This document shows, piece after piece, positions 11,119 through 21,992 of a stretch of DNA of 64,000 nt. A program made the position numbers and the translations under genes. Under the pieces are notes generated by a model. That model was given only the letters and a program-made list of their open reading frames with translations. It was not told the DNA's origin and did not search any database. How positions within the stretch are numbered: the first letter of the stretch is position 1; every line of letters starts with the position of its first letter. The DNA comes from Plantago ovata (lineage: Eukaryota; Streptophyta; Magnoliopsida; Lamiales; Plantaginaceae), in the NCBI GenBank assembly GCA_028274465.1, contig CM051456.1, forward strand, positions 117,568,880-117,632,879, given 5' to 3'.

Positions 11119-14100
11119 ATGGCTGCTAGTAAGCCTCGTTCTAGTAGCTTCTCGCGCAATGTCTCTCCAGCACTAGATGGTAGTAAGCCTCGTACTGGTA
11201 GCTTCTCCCGTAGTGTTTCTCCAGTATCGGATGCTATTGGGCGGAATCCTGGGCTTAAGCATGGTCCCAATGGAACCATGTTTCTTTCAACTGGAATTGC
11301 TGACTTCGATAGTAAGTGTTAACGAAGAGTTGAGTTTTTGCTAAAAGGAAATGTATGTGATCATTGGTTTTGATTTGTGACTTGTTATTTTGTCCATGAC
11401 AGAGATATTGGGAGGTGGGTTTACGCTGGGAAGTTTAGTTATGGTCATGGAAGACCCTGAGGCGCCGCATCATATGCTCTTGTTGAGAAATTTTATGTCT
11501 CAAGGATTAGTGCATAACCAGCCTCTAATTTATGCTAGTCCAGCGAAAGATCCGAGAGGGTTTCTTGGCACGCTTCCTAGTCCAGTTGTCGCTAAGGAGG
11601 ATAAGTCTCGTTTCCAGGACTTGGAGGAACAGGTCTGTTTCATTTATAGATGCTTGTTAAGTTGAGTATTTGTGTGTTATGGATTCCATCTTTTAGAGTT
11701 GGTGTTTGAAATTAAGTTCATGTTCTCTTTGGATTGCAGGAGAAGTTGAGAATTGCTTGGCAGTATAAGAAGTATTTAGTGGAACAGAATTTGGAGTCTC
11801 AGAGAGGTACAGTCCTAACAAGTTTACAATCCAACCTCTACCTGTGACTCGTTTCCATTGCAATATGAGTATGTTCCAGAAAAGTCCGGTCTTTCTATGC
11901 ATTAGGGAAAACCACTCCAAACACGGGATGGTGTGTAAGTTTAGAATGATGTTCGTAAAATGTGAAGTATTTCTTGATGTGTATGAAAGACCAGTCTTTT
12001 TAAGAATTTCACTTGCAATATTCCTCTGATACTTGTTTTTACTCGATAGGCTTGCATTTGGAAGTAGATTTACATATGTATTATGTAGAGATAAACTCAA
12101 CCAAATTGTAACCGAAACTAGTTGTAGGATATATCGTATCAATATGGAGATCTATAGAAAGTACAGCAATTTACTATATATTGATTGAACGTAATGTAAC
12201 AAAATTCACTTTGGCTTGGATAGTTAGAGAATAGAGATGAGCATTTGAGAGAAGCTGCTTCATAATTTGCTTGTAAATTCGTTTTGTACATTTAGAAAAA
12301 GAAGTTTGCTCTTGATCTCCGAATTACAAGCTGTTTTTGCTATATTGAAATATTTTTCAGTTAATTTCCGTCTTTACTATAGAGATTTTGATGATTGTTT
12401 GTACAATTAGCCTTGTTCATCTAGAATTTGATCTTTCCAGTTACACCTATAATGCATTTTTTGTTTAATGTGTAGATGAGTTCTGTTGTGACTTTGATTT
12501 GCGGAAGCCACTGGCGAGGCACCATTTTACTGGCAAGCAAATTGATTGCATTAGCCTCAAGGATTCTGCTGATCTATCCACATTTCAGGAACGTTGTTCT
12601 AGCTTCTTATCTCAAACTCCCAGGTTGGATAATTATTTCAGTTAAACATTTTATCACGTGGTTTTGACTGGGAATTGATAATCTCTAGAGCTTTGTTTTT
12701 TAAAAATCATCTAGCACTGTTGCAATTCGTTGAATTACTGCAGTGTCATATCTCTTACACTTTTCACCTCATTGTAAAGATAGCTTTTTTGTTATTTAAT
12801 CTCTTTTCAGTGGCAGTGGAAGCGCTATAGGTGGTCGCGTCGCTATACAGTCGTTATGTTCGCCACAATGTGAATACTCTGAGAACGTAAGTACAGTTTG
12901 ATGCATCTAAAAAAACCAAGAACGCTAAACATTACTGTCAAACTAGACCATTTTATAGTCTAATTCGATAAGAGTTTTTCTTCTAATTCAATTGTAAAGA
13001 GTCGAACATATTTTCTTTTGTAGGAATGGGACATACTATCTTTTGTCAGATCTCTCAAAAGTGTGGTACGATTGTCAAATGCAGTAGGCATTATAACTTT
13101 TCCGCCTTCTCTTGTTTCACCGGCTTTCTCAAAAAGGATGCAGCATCTGGCTGACACACTGATTTCTGTGAAAGCCATTCCAGGTGTGTATTCTGGTTTC
13201 GGTATACGAAGTATAGTAATGAAATTCATAAAAATACGATTCACTATTAAATCTTATATCTTCAATCAGATGAAGACAAGGAACTGGCAAAACTTCTTAC
13301 GGGTTATCAGGATATGGTCGGCCTTCTTAGTGTGCACAAAGTGGCACGCATTAACACTCAGGTATAGTTTCTGATCTTAGTTCGATGAAATTCTGTCTAC
13401 ATTGCAAAAGATGTTTTATATAGAACAGTAAATTATAATTAGAATATCTATATTCAACAACCAAAAGGAATGATCTGAGAGATAAGATTAATTTTCTCCA
13501 AGTGAGTAAATAATTTCAAGGAAATACTGCATCTCTCCCAGAACCATGAGATAATGAAGAGTTAAAGACCCACACAAGATTTGCAATTATTCATCCGCCA
13601 GCCTCGGGGGGTATTTGCATTGGCTTTTAAAAGCACCTCTGTTAGATTCTAAAATCACCAATGGAGATGCTTATGGCTTCTGCTTGCGCTTCTAGTTATT
13701 TTGCAAACACGGCAAAATGACTTTAAGAGCCATGGGAAAGTTAGAAGCAGCTTTAAAAGGCATTGCAAACAACCCCTAAGTATGTAGGGGATATATATTT
13801 GTAGTGAACAGCGAGTATGTAATTTTGCAAAACTTGCTCGTGATCTGCAACTAGAGCATGCTTGCTCACAGAAGTTCCATGTTACTCAATCTTGATTTTA
13901 TTCTGCCTTGGTCTAGAATAATAATACATTCTCAAAAATCACACTTTATTAACATTAGAAGAGTATCTGAGCACGTTTTGTGTATCGGTTAGTTTCTAAA
14001 GTCATTATTAATGTAAATCAGGTTCCTGCGATTCTAGAGGCAACAACATTCTCAATGAAGTTGCATAAGAAGAGGTCCTTGATTTTGGAATGTCTAAACC

Positions 14101-14189
14101 AAGCCCCTGTAGATGGTTCTAGTGGAACTTCATATGGCTCTTCTGGTAGCTGCTCTGGGTCTTCAAAAACTGGAGCCCTCGACTTTTAG
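11119..14189 (+). CDS. ELP4: Elongator complex subunit 4 (ELP4/ELO1), 8 exons
   Basis: Elongator subunit of the ELP4-ELP5-ELP6 RecA-like hexamer, which works in wobble-uridine tRNA modification and was first linked to transcription elongation. Exons: 11119-11311, 11403-11632, 11740-11806, 12476-12623, 12811-12886, 13024-13183, 13270-13361, 14022-14189. All introns are GT-AG and phases join without error, giving 378 codons including the stop (377 aa). Family landmarks are [20 protein letters not shown] at about residues 58-77, followed by [21 protein letters not shown] and [16 protein letters not shown]; the region ends in a conserved [15 protein letters not shown] segment. As in other ELP4 proteins, the Walker A position does not carry a full GKT. 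An 18-residue N-terminal repeat of type SKPR..SFSR.VSP is duplicated. A 5' UTR intron at 10942-11090 is likely. Intron 7 carries a MITE. Confidence 0.95.
13606..13777. mobile_element. Possible MITE in ELP4 intron 7
   Basis: Inverted termini: left GGGGTATTTGCATTGGC then TTTTAAAAGC; right GCAGCTTTAAAAGGC then ATTGCAAACAACCCC. About 172 bp with no coding content. I could not find a convincing target duplication, so family and exact ends are open. Confidence 0.55.
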
Positions 14190-15184
14190 TTGATGCAGAT
14201 ATGTGTTGAACTTATTGAGTTGCCGCCATTAACAGTTCTTTCTGGATCCAATAGATTCCTGAGCAGGGAAATGGGACACTGTATTTATATTTGTACGTAT
14301 ATGCAATTCCTATGTAAGATTATAGATGTGGAACAGAATAGGCTGTGTTAGACTGTTAGTGTTTAGACTTGACGTTACACAAGTGTGAGAATGAATTATT
14401 CAATCACATCACAATCCACAGATGAGGTACACCAGTTAGTTGTACTTGGTTGTACTTTGATTAGTGTGTTCGGTGTAGTACTTGGTTGTCTCTGGTCCTT
14501 CAAGAACTTCGTGTTAAATCCAAAACTGGTTAGCTGCTGCAGGCTACTCCTACAGTTCCAAGAATACGAATGCCAGTATTTTTTTTGTTTTTGTTTTTTT
14601 AAACATCTTCAAATCTAACTACTATATTCTTGATTCCAAATACATCTATATATATATATATATTCTTGATTCCAAATACATCTATACATACGTACGCCAG
14701 AATACTCTGAATGTAGTTCCAGACTCGACTCAACAAACAAAACCGAAATTTATAAAAAACTATGAAATTTTTTTGTAAAATTTATAAAAAAATCTTGAGT
14801 ATAAAAAACTGAAAATAGACCACATGTAAGACAATTTCATGAGGGGAAGGATCAAAGCTATGAAATTTATTAATCTTGTCTTAAAACAAAAAGGCATAGC
14901 ACAAAACAGACGATGATTTGACCAAGTGGCTTTCACGAGAAATTAATAACAAAAACTACCAAGGGTTGACAGCAATGTCAATCAACATCTTTGGCATATC
15001 GTGGGACAGGATATTCAACAAGATCACTAAACGCCAACCCCTAATTATTCCATAATAGCATTGCGAATTACAAACCAACCAAGAAAAGACAATTCGCCCT
15101 GAAAAGTGGTATGCAAAACAGTTGCCACGATCACCTCAACGGCATACTGTCATTGAAGAAGCCTGCCAACTCAACCAACCAGTC
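14190..15184. other. Convergent 3' flanks of ELP4 and the first dehydrogenase
   Basis: Holds the 3' UTRs of two genes that face each other. A short direct duplication of TATTCTTGATTCCAAATACA lies at about 14625-14690 around a TA microsatellite. Otherwise I see nothing. Confidence 0.5.
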
Positions 15185-16960
15185 CTACTCGAGCTTTAGT
15201 GTTTTTGCAACGTCGATAACAAAGCGGTACTTCACATCCGATTTCAGAAGGCGTTCCATCGCAGTATTCACATAGTCGATCGGGACTACCTCCACATCAG
15301 GATAGATCTTGTGCTTGGCTGCGTAATCAACCATCTCTTGCGTTTCTTTCAGTCCTCCAATTCCACTTCCGGCAATGGTCTTCCTCCCCATAATAATAGG
15401 GAAAGCAGGAAGCACAAGAGGCTTTTCTGGAGCACCGACAAGGATAAGCTTGCCATGAGGCTTCAACAATCCCAGTAGAGGTGGTAGGGCATGGTCTGCA
15501 GAGACAGTATCGATGATACCGTCCAATGTGCCTGCTGCAGCCTGTGTACATGATAAATTACAGTTAATTAAATTGCTCATAATAAGTAATGCACACTCAA
15601 GAACGGCCTAAAAAATTAGTTACCTGCATCTCCTCAGGATTTTTGCTAACCAGAAATTCATCAGCACCAAGCTTCGAAATAGCTTCCTCCTTCTTGCTAA
15701 GAGAAGTACTGATAACCGTCACCTTAGTTCCAAAGCTCTTGGCAAACTTGACAGCCACGTGACCAAGCCCACCAAGACCGACAACACCGATGCTCATCCC
15801 AGGCTTGTCAAGACTAAAGTACCTCAAGGGGCTGTAAGTAGTAATACCAGCACAAAGGAGAGGAGCATATTCAAGAGGCAAGTTCTCAGGCCAGTTAACA
15901 ACGAAGTGTTCATCAGCGACCATGAGGTCAGAGTAACCTCCATATGTGATGGATCCATCAAGATAAGGGACACTGTAGGTTAGTATCTGCTTAGCGCAGT
16001 AATTTTCAAGATCATCAGTGCACTGATCGCATTGGCGACAAGAGCCAACTAGGCATCCAACACCAACTTTATCTCCAACTTTGCATTTTGTAACTTGGCT
16101 ACCAACCTCTGTTACAACCCCAACAATCTCATGCCTGCACCAAACAACGTGGTACACATATAAGGTCTTTAGCCGTTTCATTAGGATTCATTCACACCAA
16201 ATAGTACCATAAAAAGAATTAACAATTGCACTCATTTACCATTTCATGAACAGAGAATCCACATATACAAAAAGTAAAAAAACAAGCAAATTTCTCACAT
16301 CTATATTTCTCACGTAATATTTACGATAATAGGATTTCGCCCCCTAAACTCCGAAATAAAAGGGTATAGTATATAAATTTATTCTCGAACTTTAAATTCT
16401 GGGTCAACCCTAAGGAAAAACCAAGCAATTAATTAAGAAGGCAATAGTATCTTGTAAAAAGACCTACCAGCAACCAATAGTTGACTTTCCATTTAATCAT
16501 ATCCAAACAAAAAACTTAAATAAAGATCATAATATGTTGAGCTAAGAATATTCAATCAGTGTAATATAATAGAATACCGAAAAATTGTTAGATCTAAGAA
16601 AACTATGTAGTGTATCAGAGATGGTGTTCTTACCCAGGAACAATGGGGTACTGAGTGAAACCCCACTCATTCTTGATCATGTGAAGATCTGAGTGACAAA
16701 TACCACAGTACATCACTTTGAACTGCACATCCTTCTCACCAGTTGCCCTATATATTAAACACAGAAGAAGATTAATAGGAAACAGATTATATCATCAAAT
16801 AGAAGAAATATTTTAGATGAACGATTTCGAGATGTTAGATTGGTACAAACTGAACAAGGTACCTCCTGGAGAACTTGAAGGGAGAGAAATGACCAGAAGT
16901 GTCCCTGGCAGCCCATCCGCAAGCCTTGATTGGATGCTCGGTCTCTGGACTTGTCGCCAT
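15185..16960 (-). CDS. CAD: CAD/8-hydroxygeraniol dehydrogenase-like, copy A
   Basis: Zinc-dependent medium-chain alcohol dehydrogenase, expected to be cytosolic and NADP-linked, interconverting cinnamyl, terpenoid or sugar alcohols and aldehydes. Exons (minus): 16960-16863, 16747-16634, 16134-15624, 15541-15185; 98+114+511+357 nt give 359 aa, the usual family length. Catalytic zinc ligands are C50 (CGICHSD), H72 (GHE) and C165 (LCAG). Structural zinc ligands are C103, C106, C109 and C117. The cofactor loop GLGGLG is at 190-195, and S213-T-S matches the Ser that favours NADPH in CADs. By family resemblance it fits the 8-hydroxygeraniol/mannitol dehydrogenase (ELI3-type) group better than the lignin CAD4/5 group, but the substrate cannot be read from sequence. 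It is the first of three tandem copies. The C-terminus is KTLKLE, with L where the others have P. Confidence 0.93.
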
Positions 16961-17040
16961 TTTCAGATTTCTGAGAGTGGATTTGGTCTTTGTTCTTCTT
17001 CTGGGTAGTGTATAAGATTTGGTTGAAAATGTTGAATGGG

Positions 17041-17130
17041 CTTTTGATACAAGAGACTCGTATTTATAGCGAGAATTTAGCTTACCTCTCTGACGTTTAC
17101 CATGACGTCAGCTCCCTAGTGAACGTCATG
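17041..17130 (-). promoter_or_regulatory. Copy A promoter: TATA box and TGACG motifs
   Basis: TATTTATA at 17061-17068 lies about 100 bp upstream of the copy A ATG. Upstream of it are TGACG at 17091, a perfect palindromic TGACGTCA at 17103-17110 and an inverted CGTCA at 17124. TGACG sites are known targets of TGA/bZIP factors. The same arrangement in weaker form occurs before copies B and C. Confidence 0.6.
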
Positions 17131-18134
17131 ACTTATGCATAGAAATAGTCAAATAGAACGGGAAATAGTGTTTGACTACGCATTTCAATTCACTCTAGGT
17201 TTTAAAGTACGTACCTAGAAGTTGACCCAGCCTCCAAACAAAGATCGCCAGTCTTCAATGTTTTATCTCAAACTAACACAATCCATAAAATACTCCTATA
17301 TGTTGATGCAGACTTGCAGTAAGTAGGAAGGTTTCCTCTGTTGGCCGTCCGGGACGTTTTCCGAATTGTAAAATATAAATTTTACTCACCCGGATTAATC
17401 ATTGTTTGATTTGTTTAGAAAATTTTGAACTTATTTGAAGTTAACTCGTTAAATTTAAATTGAACTGAACTGAATTTCATGAACCTTAATAATAATAATT
17501 TGGGGACAAGATTAGTTTAAAGAAGGCCATATTGTTACAAATATTATCTCACAACTTTATCGTGCTCCTGTCTGCCACTAAATTAAACAGACAAACATTA
17601 TACGGAGTACACATTATACTAACCTTCTAAAAATTCGTAACGAAACATAAACAATTTAAAAAATAGAGGAACATAATTAATTAATATGTATTTTCTTAAA
17701 TTTAATTACATATATAGTATTGTTTTATGTAATGCACTTGCATGTCTGTGCATGTGTTTCCTAAAATATTTTGGAAGGTAAGGTTCATCTATATATAGAC
17801 TGGAGGATGGATGGGATTGGGTAGTTGGGTAGTTGGGAGGTGTACTCGTAGTCGTATATGTGAGGGGAGATATATATTGAATAGTAAGTACTTCGTATAT
17901 TGTATGGTCCAATTAGTCGGCTTCGCTTTAATTTTAATTTCTCCAAGGTATGCAATCCGAAAAATGATTTAGGGGAATCATCAATCAAGAAATTTATGGT
18001 AGAATCAAATGACACGAATGTAAAGGAAGAGAAAGTTGGGGAGCTGATGTTTAGTAGGGAGGGACCAGTAAGCTCTGGCTCATACTTCTGTCAATCTAAG
18101 TTTTTCTTACTGTGTTTTTCATGTTGTTAAAAGT
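17131..18134. other. Intergenic, no gene recognised
   Basis: AT-rich. A short block with CTGAACTGAA-like motifs near 17460 may be a remnant of the Tourist-like family. Open frames here are short, and none has a recognisable domain. Confidence 0.4.
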
Positions 18135-18149
18135 TACTCCCTCCATCTA
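18135..18149. mobile_element. Left stub of a Stowaway-like MITE split by a LINE
   Basis: TACTCCCTCCATCTA stops abruptly. Its expected continuation (tctacgagtaaggttctcat) appears directly after the LINE poly(A) at 20282. The intact relative at 20538 reads CTCCATCTATGAGTAATGTTCTC. The shared ATCTA would be the LINE target duplication. Confidence 0.5.
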
Positions 18150-20281
18150 TTGCTATACTACTAAAAAGGTTATGTGTTCTTGAACAAGCAAGAAGGCGTT
18201 TCACCGATGAAAAGGTGGGCAAAATTGGCGTGGAACAATTACGTACCGTCAAAGTTTGCACTTTTGTATGGAAATTGATCCGAGGTAAAATACCCTCAAG
18301 AAGATAGGTGTTTTCTTTATAAATCATAATGATTGTAGTTGCAAGAGAAGAGATGTGAAGGAGAGGTTGAGAATACTTGGCATGTTTTTGGATCTTGAGG
18401 CTTTGCTGAAAGAGTTTGGAAGGCTTTGTTCGATTGGGTAAAACTGGATTTTCTTGTGTGGCCTGATTTGGAGGCATGTTTGGAGAGTCTTTCTAAGTGG
18501 GTGCTAGTGGGGATCGAAAAAGTTGGCAAGTCCTATGATTTGAAACTATTTGGCTCCTTTGGTAGGTTAGAAATGATTTTCTCTACCATGATGTTGAATG
18601 GACCCATTGGCAAACTCTAGAATAAATCAAAGTTATTTGTTGGTCGTGGCAAAAGGGAAGGGAAAACTATCCTCCGATAATCGCTTGGAGGATTGGTTCT
18701 TGGACCCTTGCGTGTGACTTGAAAGTTAAATACTTTCTCGTTGGTTGCATGGGATTGGGAACTTGGCAAGCTTAAACCTTTTTATCCTATAATGTTCCCA
18801 AGTTTGTTATTGGTTTTATAGAGACGGACATCCGCTGCCTGGGCACGTGTGTTTTGAGTGCCTCTTCTCTCGTCTTTATGGTCTCCTTGGTGAGTAGATT
18901 GGGTTCGAGGGTTCGGTCTTTACCGGGTCTAAAACTTCCAACCGAATTTCATTGAGATTCAAGAGTAAATGTCTCAGAGAATTTCTATTCCCTTTGGGGT
19001 TCAGTCACTTCACTCTTAGTACTTTATATGGTTACGTCTTAAATTATTTACCACTTGGCAGGTAGCGCGAGTATGGGTTTGAGAGGTTGAGGGAAACGTG
19101 ATAATTTAATTGTATCCACCCCGTTCGAAAAAGGAGCTTGATGGAACCATTGATTACATTTCTTAAATAGCTCATACCATGCCCGTGAACCGCCACAGGG
19201 CGAGTTGGTTTGAAAGTAAAAAGTAAAGGGAGCTCGTCTGATTTCTTGTGGTTTATCTTGTTGGTTGTGGTTGTTGTTACTTGTTGGTGTTGGGAGTTCC
19301 CTCCATGTCCTCTGGCTCTCTGTTGGTGGCTACTTAGTTTTCTTTATGGGCCCGTCGTTATATCTAGTACCCTGTTAGTGTTAGATGTAAGTTATTACAT
19401 TTAGGTCCAAATTTTATCAACAATTACATTTAAATGCAAAATCAATTACATGTAGGTCCAAAATGGGTTCAGATGTAATTAAAACAAGAGAAAAAAATTA
19501 CATTTAAATCCAAAATGAGTCCAAATGTAATAAATAGAATAGTTTGAACTTATACGAAAAATGACCATCAAAAGGGGTGGTATATGTAACAAACCATTTT
19601 TTTTTTTTTTGGTCCCTGCCGCCTGTGGACTTTGATCTTTGTTGGTGTAGTTGGTTTTAAGTGTGGATGGCTCGAAGGTTAAGATGTCGTTTTGTATCTT
19701 ACTTCCTTGGTTTTACCTAGGGCTGTAACCGAGCCGAGCTTTTTTCGAGCTGCTCGAGTTCGGCTCGAAAAAAACTCGGCTCAAAACTCGATAATTTGTG
19801 CTCGAGTTCGTGTTCGAGCAAACAAATTAGCTCGTTTAGTTTATCAAGTCGAGTTCGAATATTGAAAAACTCGGCTCGAAAGCTCGACGAGCAGCTCGAA
19901 AAAAATAAAAAATTAAATATATATAGTATTAATTATTTTTATATATTTCATTTATTTTACATATCTATATATATTTTTTATTTTATTGAAATATATATTT
20001 TATATATATATTTCTTTAATTATTTATTTTTTTCTTATTCAAAATCGCGAGCCGAGCTCGAACTCGAGTCCAAAAGTTGAAGCTCGATCGAGCTCGAGTT
20101 CGAGCCGAGTGTTATAAACTCGAACTCGAGCCGAGCCTTGCCAAAGCTCGACTCGGCTTGGCTGAATTACAGCCCTAGTTTTACCTTATTGGAGGTCTCG
20201 TTTCTTTTTTTTTTACGTTGTAATCGTTCCAAGCATTACTTATGCTATTTTTAATAAATTGTCTTTGTTAGTTAAAAAAAA
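18150..20281 (+). mobile_element. 5'-truncated LINE with zf-RVT remnant and poly(A)
   Basis: The left part (about 18180-18660) encodes, with frameshifts and stops, the C-terminal zinc-binding region of plant LINE reverse transcriptases. Visible pieces are FVWKLIRGKIPS, then a frame with LFDWVKLDFLVWPDLEAC and LSKWVLVGIEKV, then ERNDFLYHDVEWTHWQ-like residues. The right end is a typical tail with an AATAAA-like signal (TTTTTAATAAATTG) followed by poly(A) at 20274-20281. Possible ATCTA target duplications lie at 18145-18149 and 20282-20286. A hAT MITE is nested at 19718. The element is dead. Confidence 0.7.
19718..20177. mobile_element. hAT-type MITE, 460 bp, nested in the LINE
   Basis: Perfect ends TAGGGCTGTAA and TTACAGCCCTA are flanked by an exact 8-bp target duplication GTTTTACC (19710-19717 and 20178-20185). 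The subterminal regions are dense in CGAGCCGAG/CTCGAGTTCG motifs, and the centre is AT-rich. The 8-bp duplication and TAGGG end are diagnostic of hAT. There is no transposase, so it must be mobilised in trans. Confidence 0.93.
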
Positions 20282-20537
20282 ATCTACGAGTAAGGTTCTC
20301 ATTTCGTTTTGTTAACTTTTCTAGGTCCGGTTTGATCTCATATTATTTTCAGATCGTATGTTAAAAATAATAAACCAAATTATATATATTATGAAAGTTT
20401 AATTATTATAATTTTATAGTTGTACTATCCTAGGGGACCTAATGTGCCCCTTTCACTGTGTGTGGGGGCCCACAGTGGAGCCGACGTGTTACAGTGAAGG
20501 AAGGCACACTAGACCTCCCCTCATGATAGAATATTTA

Positions 20538-20794
20538 CTCCATCTATGAGTAATGTTCTCATTTTTACTTCGACTGGTCAACGGTTTTCGACTTTGACTA
20601 CAAATTACTTGTAAAAATAATGATAAAAAAAATTTAACTGGATTATATTATGAAAATATAGACCTTAAATCCTTATAATAATATTTTATTATAAATTTTA
20701 CCATTATAATTTAAGAGTTATTTATAATTAAAGTCAAACACTATTGATAAGTCAAAGTCAAAATGATAAAATTACTAATTGACGGAGGGAGGGT
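20538..20794. mobile_element. Stowaway-like MITE
   Basis: The left end CTCCATCTATGAGTAATGTT and right end ATTACTAATTGACGGAGGGAG are imperfect inverted repeats next to TA. The inner parts also pair (CGACTTTGACT and AGTCAAAGTC). About 257 bp, AT-rich, non-coding. Confidence 0.65.
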
Positions 20795-21992
20795 GTATAT
20801 CTCGAATACGATCCTTATATGACAGAAGTACGAACAGGAGCTTTACACTTGGATTTTTCAAAAAAAATCTGCGTCAAATAGTCAAATGGAGTGTCTCAAC
20901 TCTCAAGTCTTAACTTGATTTAGTTCTCTCCTATCCTTTCCTTTGATGTTGGAACTTGGAACAATTTGTAGTCACTAGATTACTTACTTACCCATCATTG
21001 GCCCCACCTTTCTTTTGTCTCTTTGATTTGATTGAACCGGTTAAAATGTGAATTTATAAACAATATGAGCATAAGAAATGATCGAAAACAAGTATAACCA
21101 AAATAAAATAAGAAAAAAGTACATCAAAATCGCAACCAAAACCCCCACCAAAAAGAGGTAACAACTGTCTTCACCTACGACTAAAGATCGCACCTCTCTA
21201 CACACTGGTAGAGATTTTGAAAGAGGTGAATTTATATCAAAGTATCAGAGTCATATGACTCTATAAGAAGTTGCGGAAGAGATTGAGACGAATGAAAACA
21301 TGATTGTAGATGAGAGAAAATCTAAATAACCTCTGCTTGTTATTGATTATTATTAATGAGTTACAGTACAATACAGAGAGGCTTGTGTTTATATACAGAA
21401 ATGAAAAAGAAGAGAAGAACTGATTAACTAGACTAAAGAAGAAAACGCTACTTCTATTTACAACCAACCAAAGTCGTGCATTATACTATGCTGGGGTCAG
21501 AGGAAGTTAAACGGCAGCCAGCCAAATTTCGCACTTTACTTATTTAGACATCAGATTTATATATTGAATTATTGATCTATAGGTCATGTTCAGCTTCGAA
21601 TAAGAGAGTATTTCTTGGGCTTAAATTCAAAGTGAGAATCAGTCAATCAGGGCTTCAATTCGGTTTGAGTTGTTAGTCCCTGTTTGATTCGTGTCTAAAT
21701 ATTTAAACTTCATTGATATTGATATGAATATATTTGTAACATCAAATAATAATTAAACAAAATTAAACTAAATTGAACTTAAAACTTCTTTTTTCAAATA
21801 TATCAAACTGGAAATTACTAGCACATTATTTCTTCAAACCTATCAAACTGGAAATAACTAGTACACCAATCTTTCAAGTCGTGACTGCAAGATCAAAATG
21901 CCAACCCATCATTATTCCAGAACAAATGAATTTCCTTTCCAAAAGAAAAAAAAAACAAAAGAGGTTTTTCTGGAGCACCTTGTTAAGCTATC
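20795..21992. other. Intergenic, 3' flank of copy B
   Basis: No gene recognised. A degenerate block with AAATTAAACTAAATTGAAC near 21760 may be an old member of the Tourist-like family. The last 30 bases before the copy B stop contain a 17-bp fragment of copy B exon 4 (see findings). Confidence 0.4.

Noticed and set aside
11693-12142. 149-codon minus-strand open frame
   Set aside because: It lies across ELP4 exon 3 and an AT-rich intron and has no recognisable domain.
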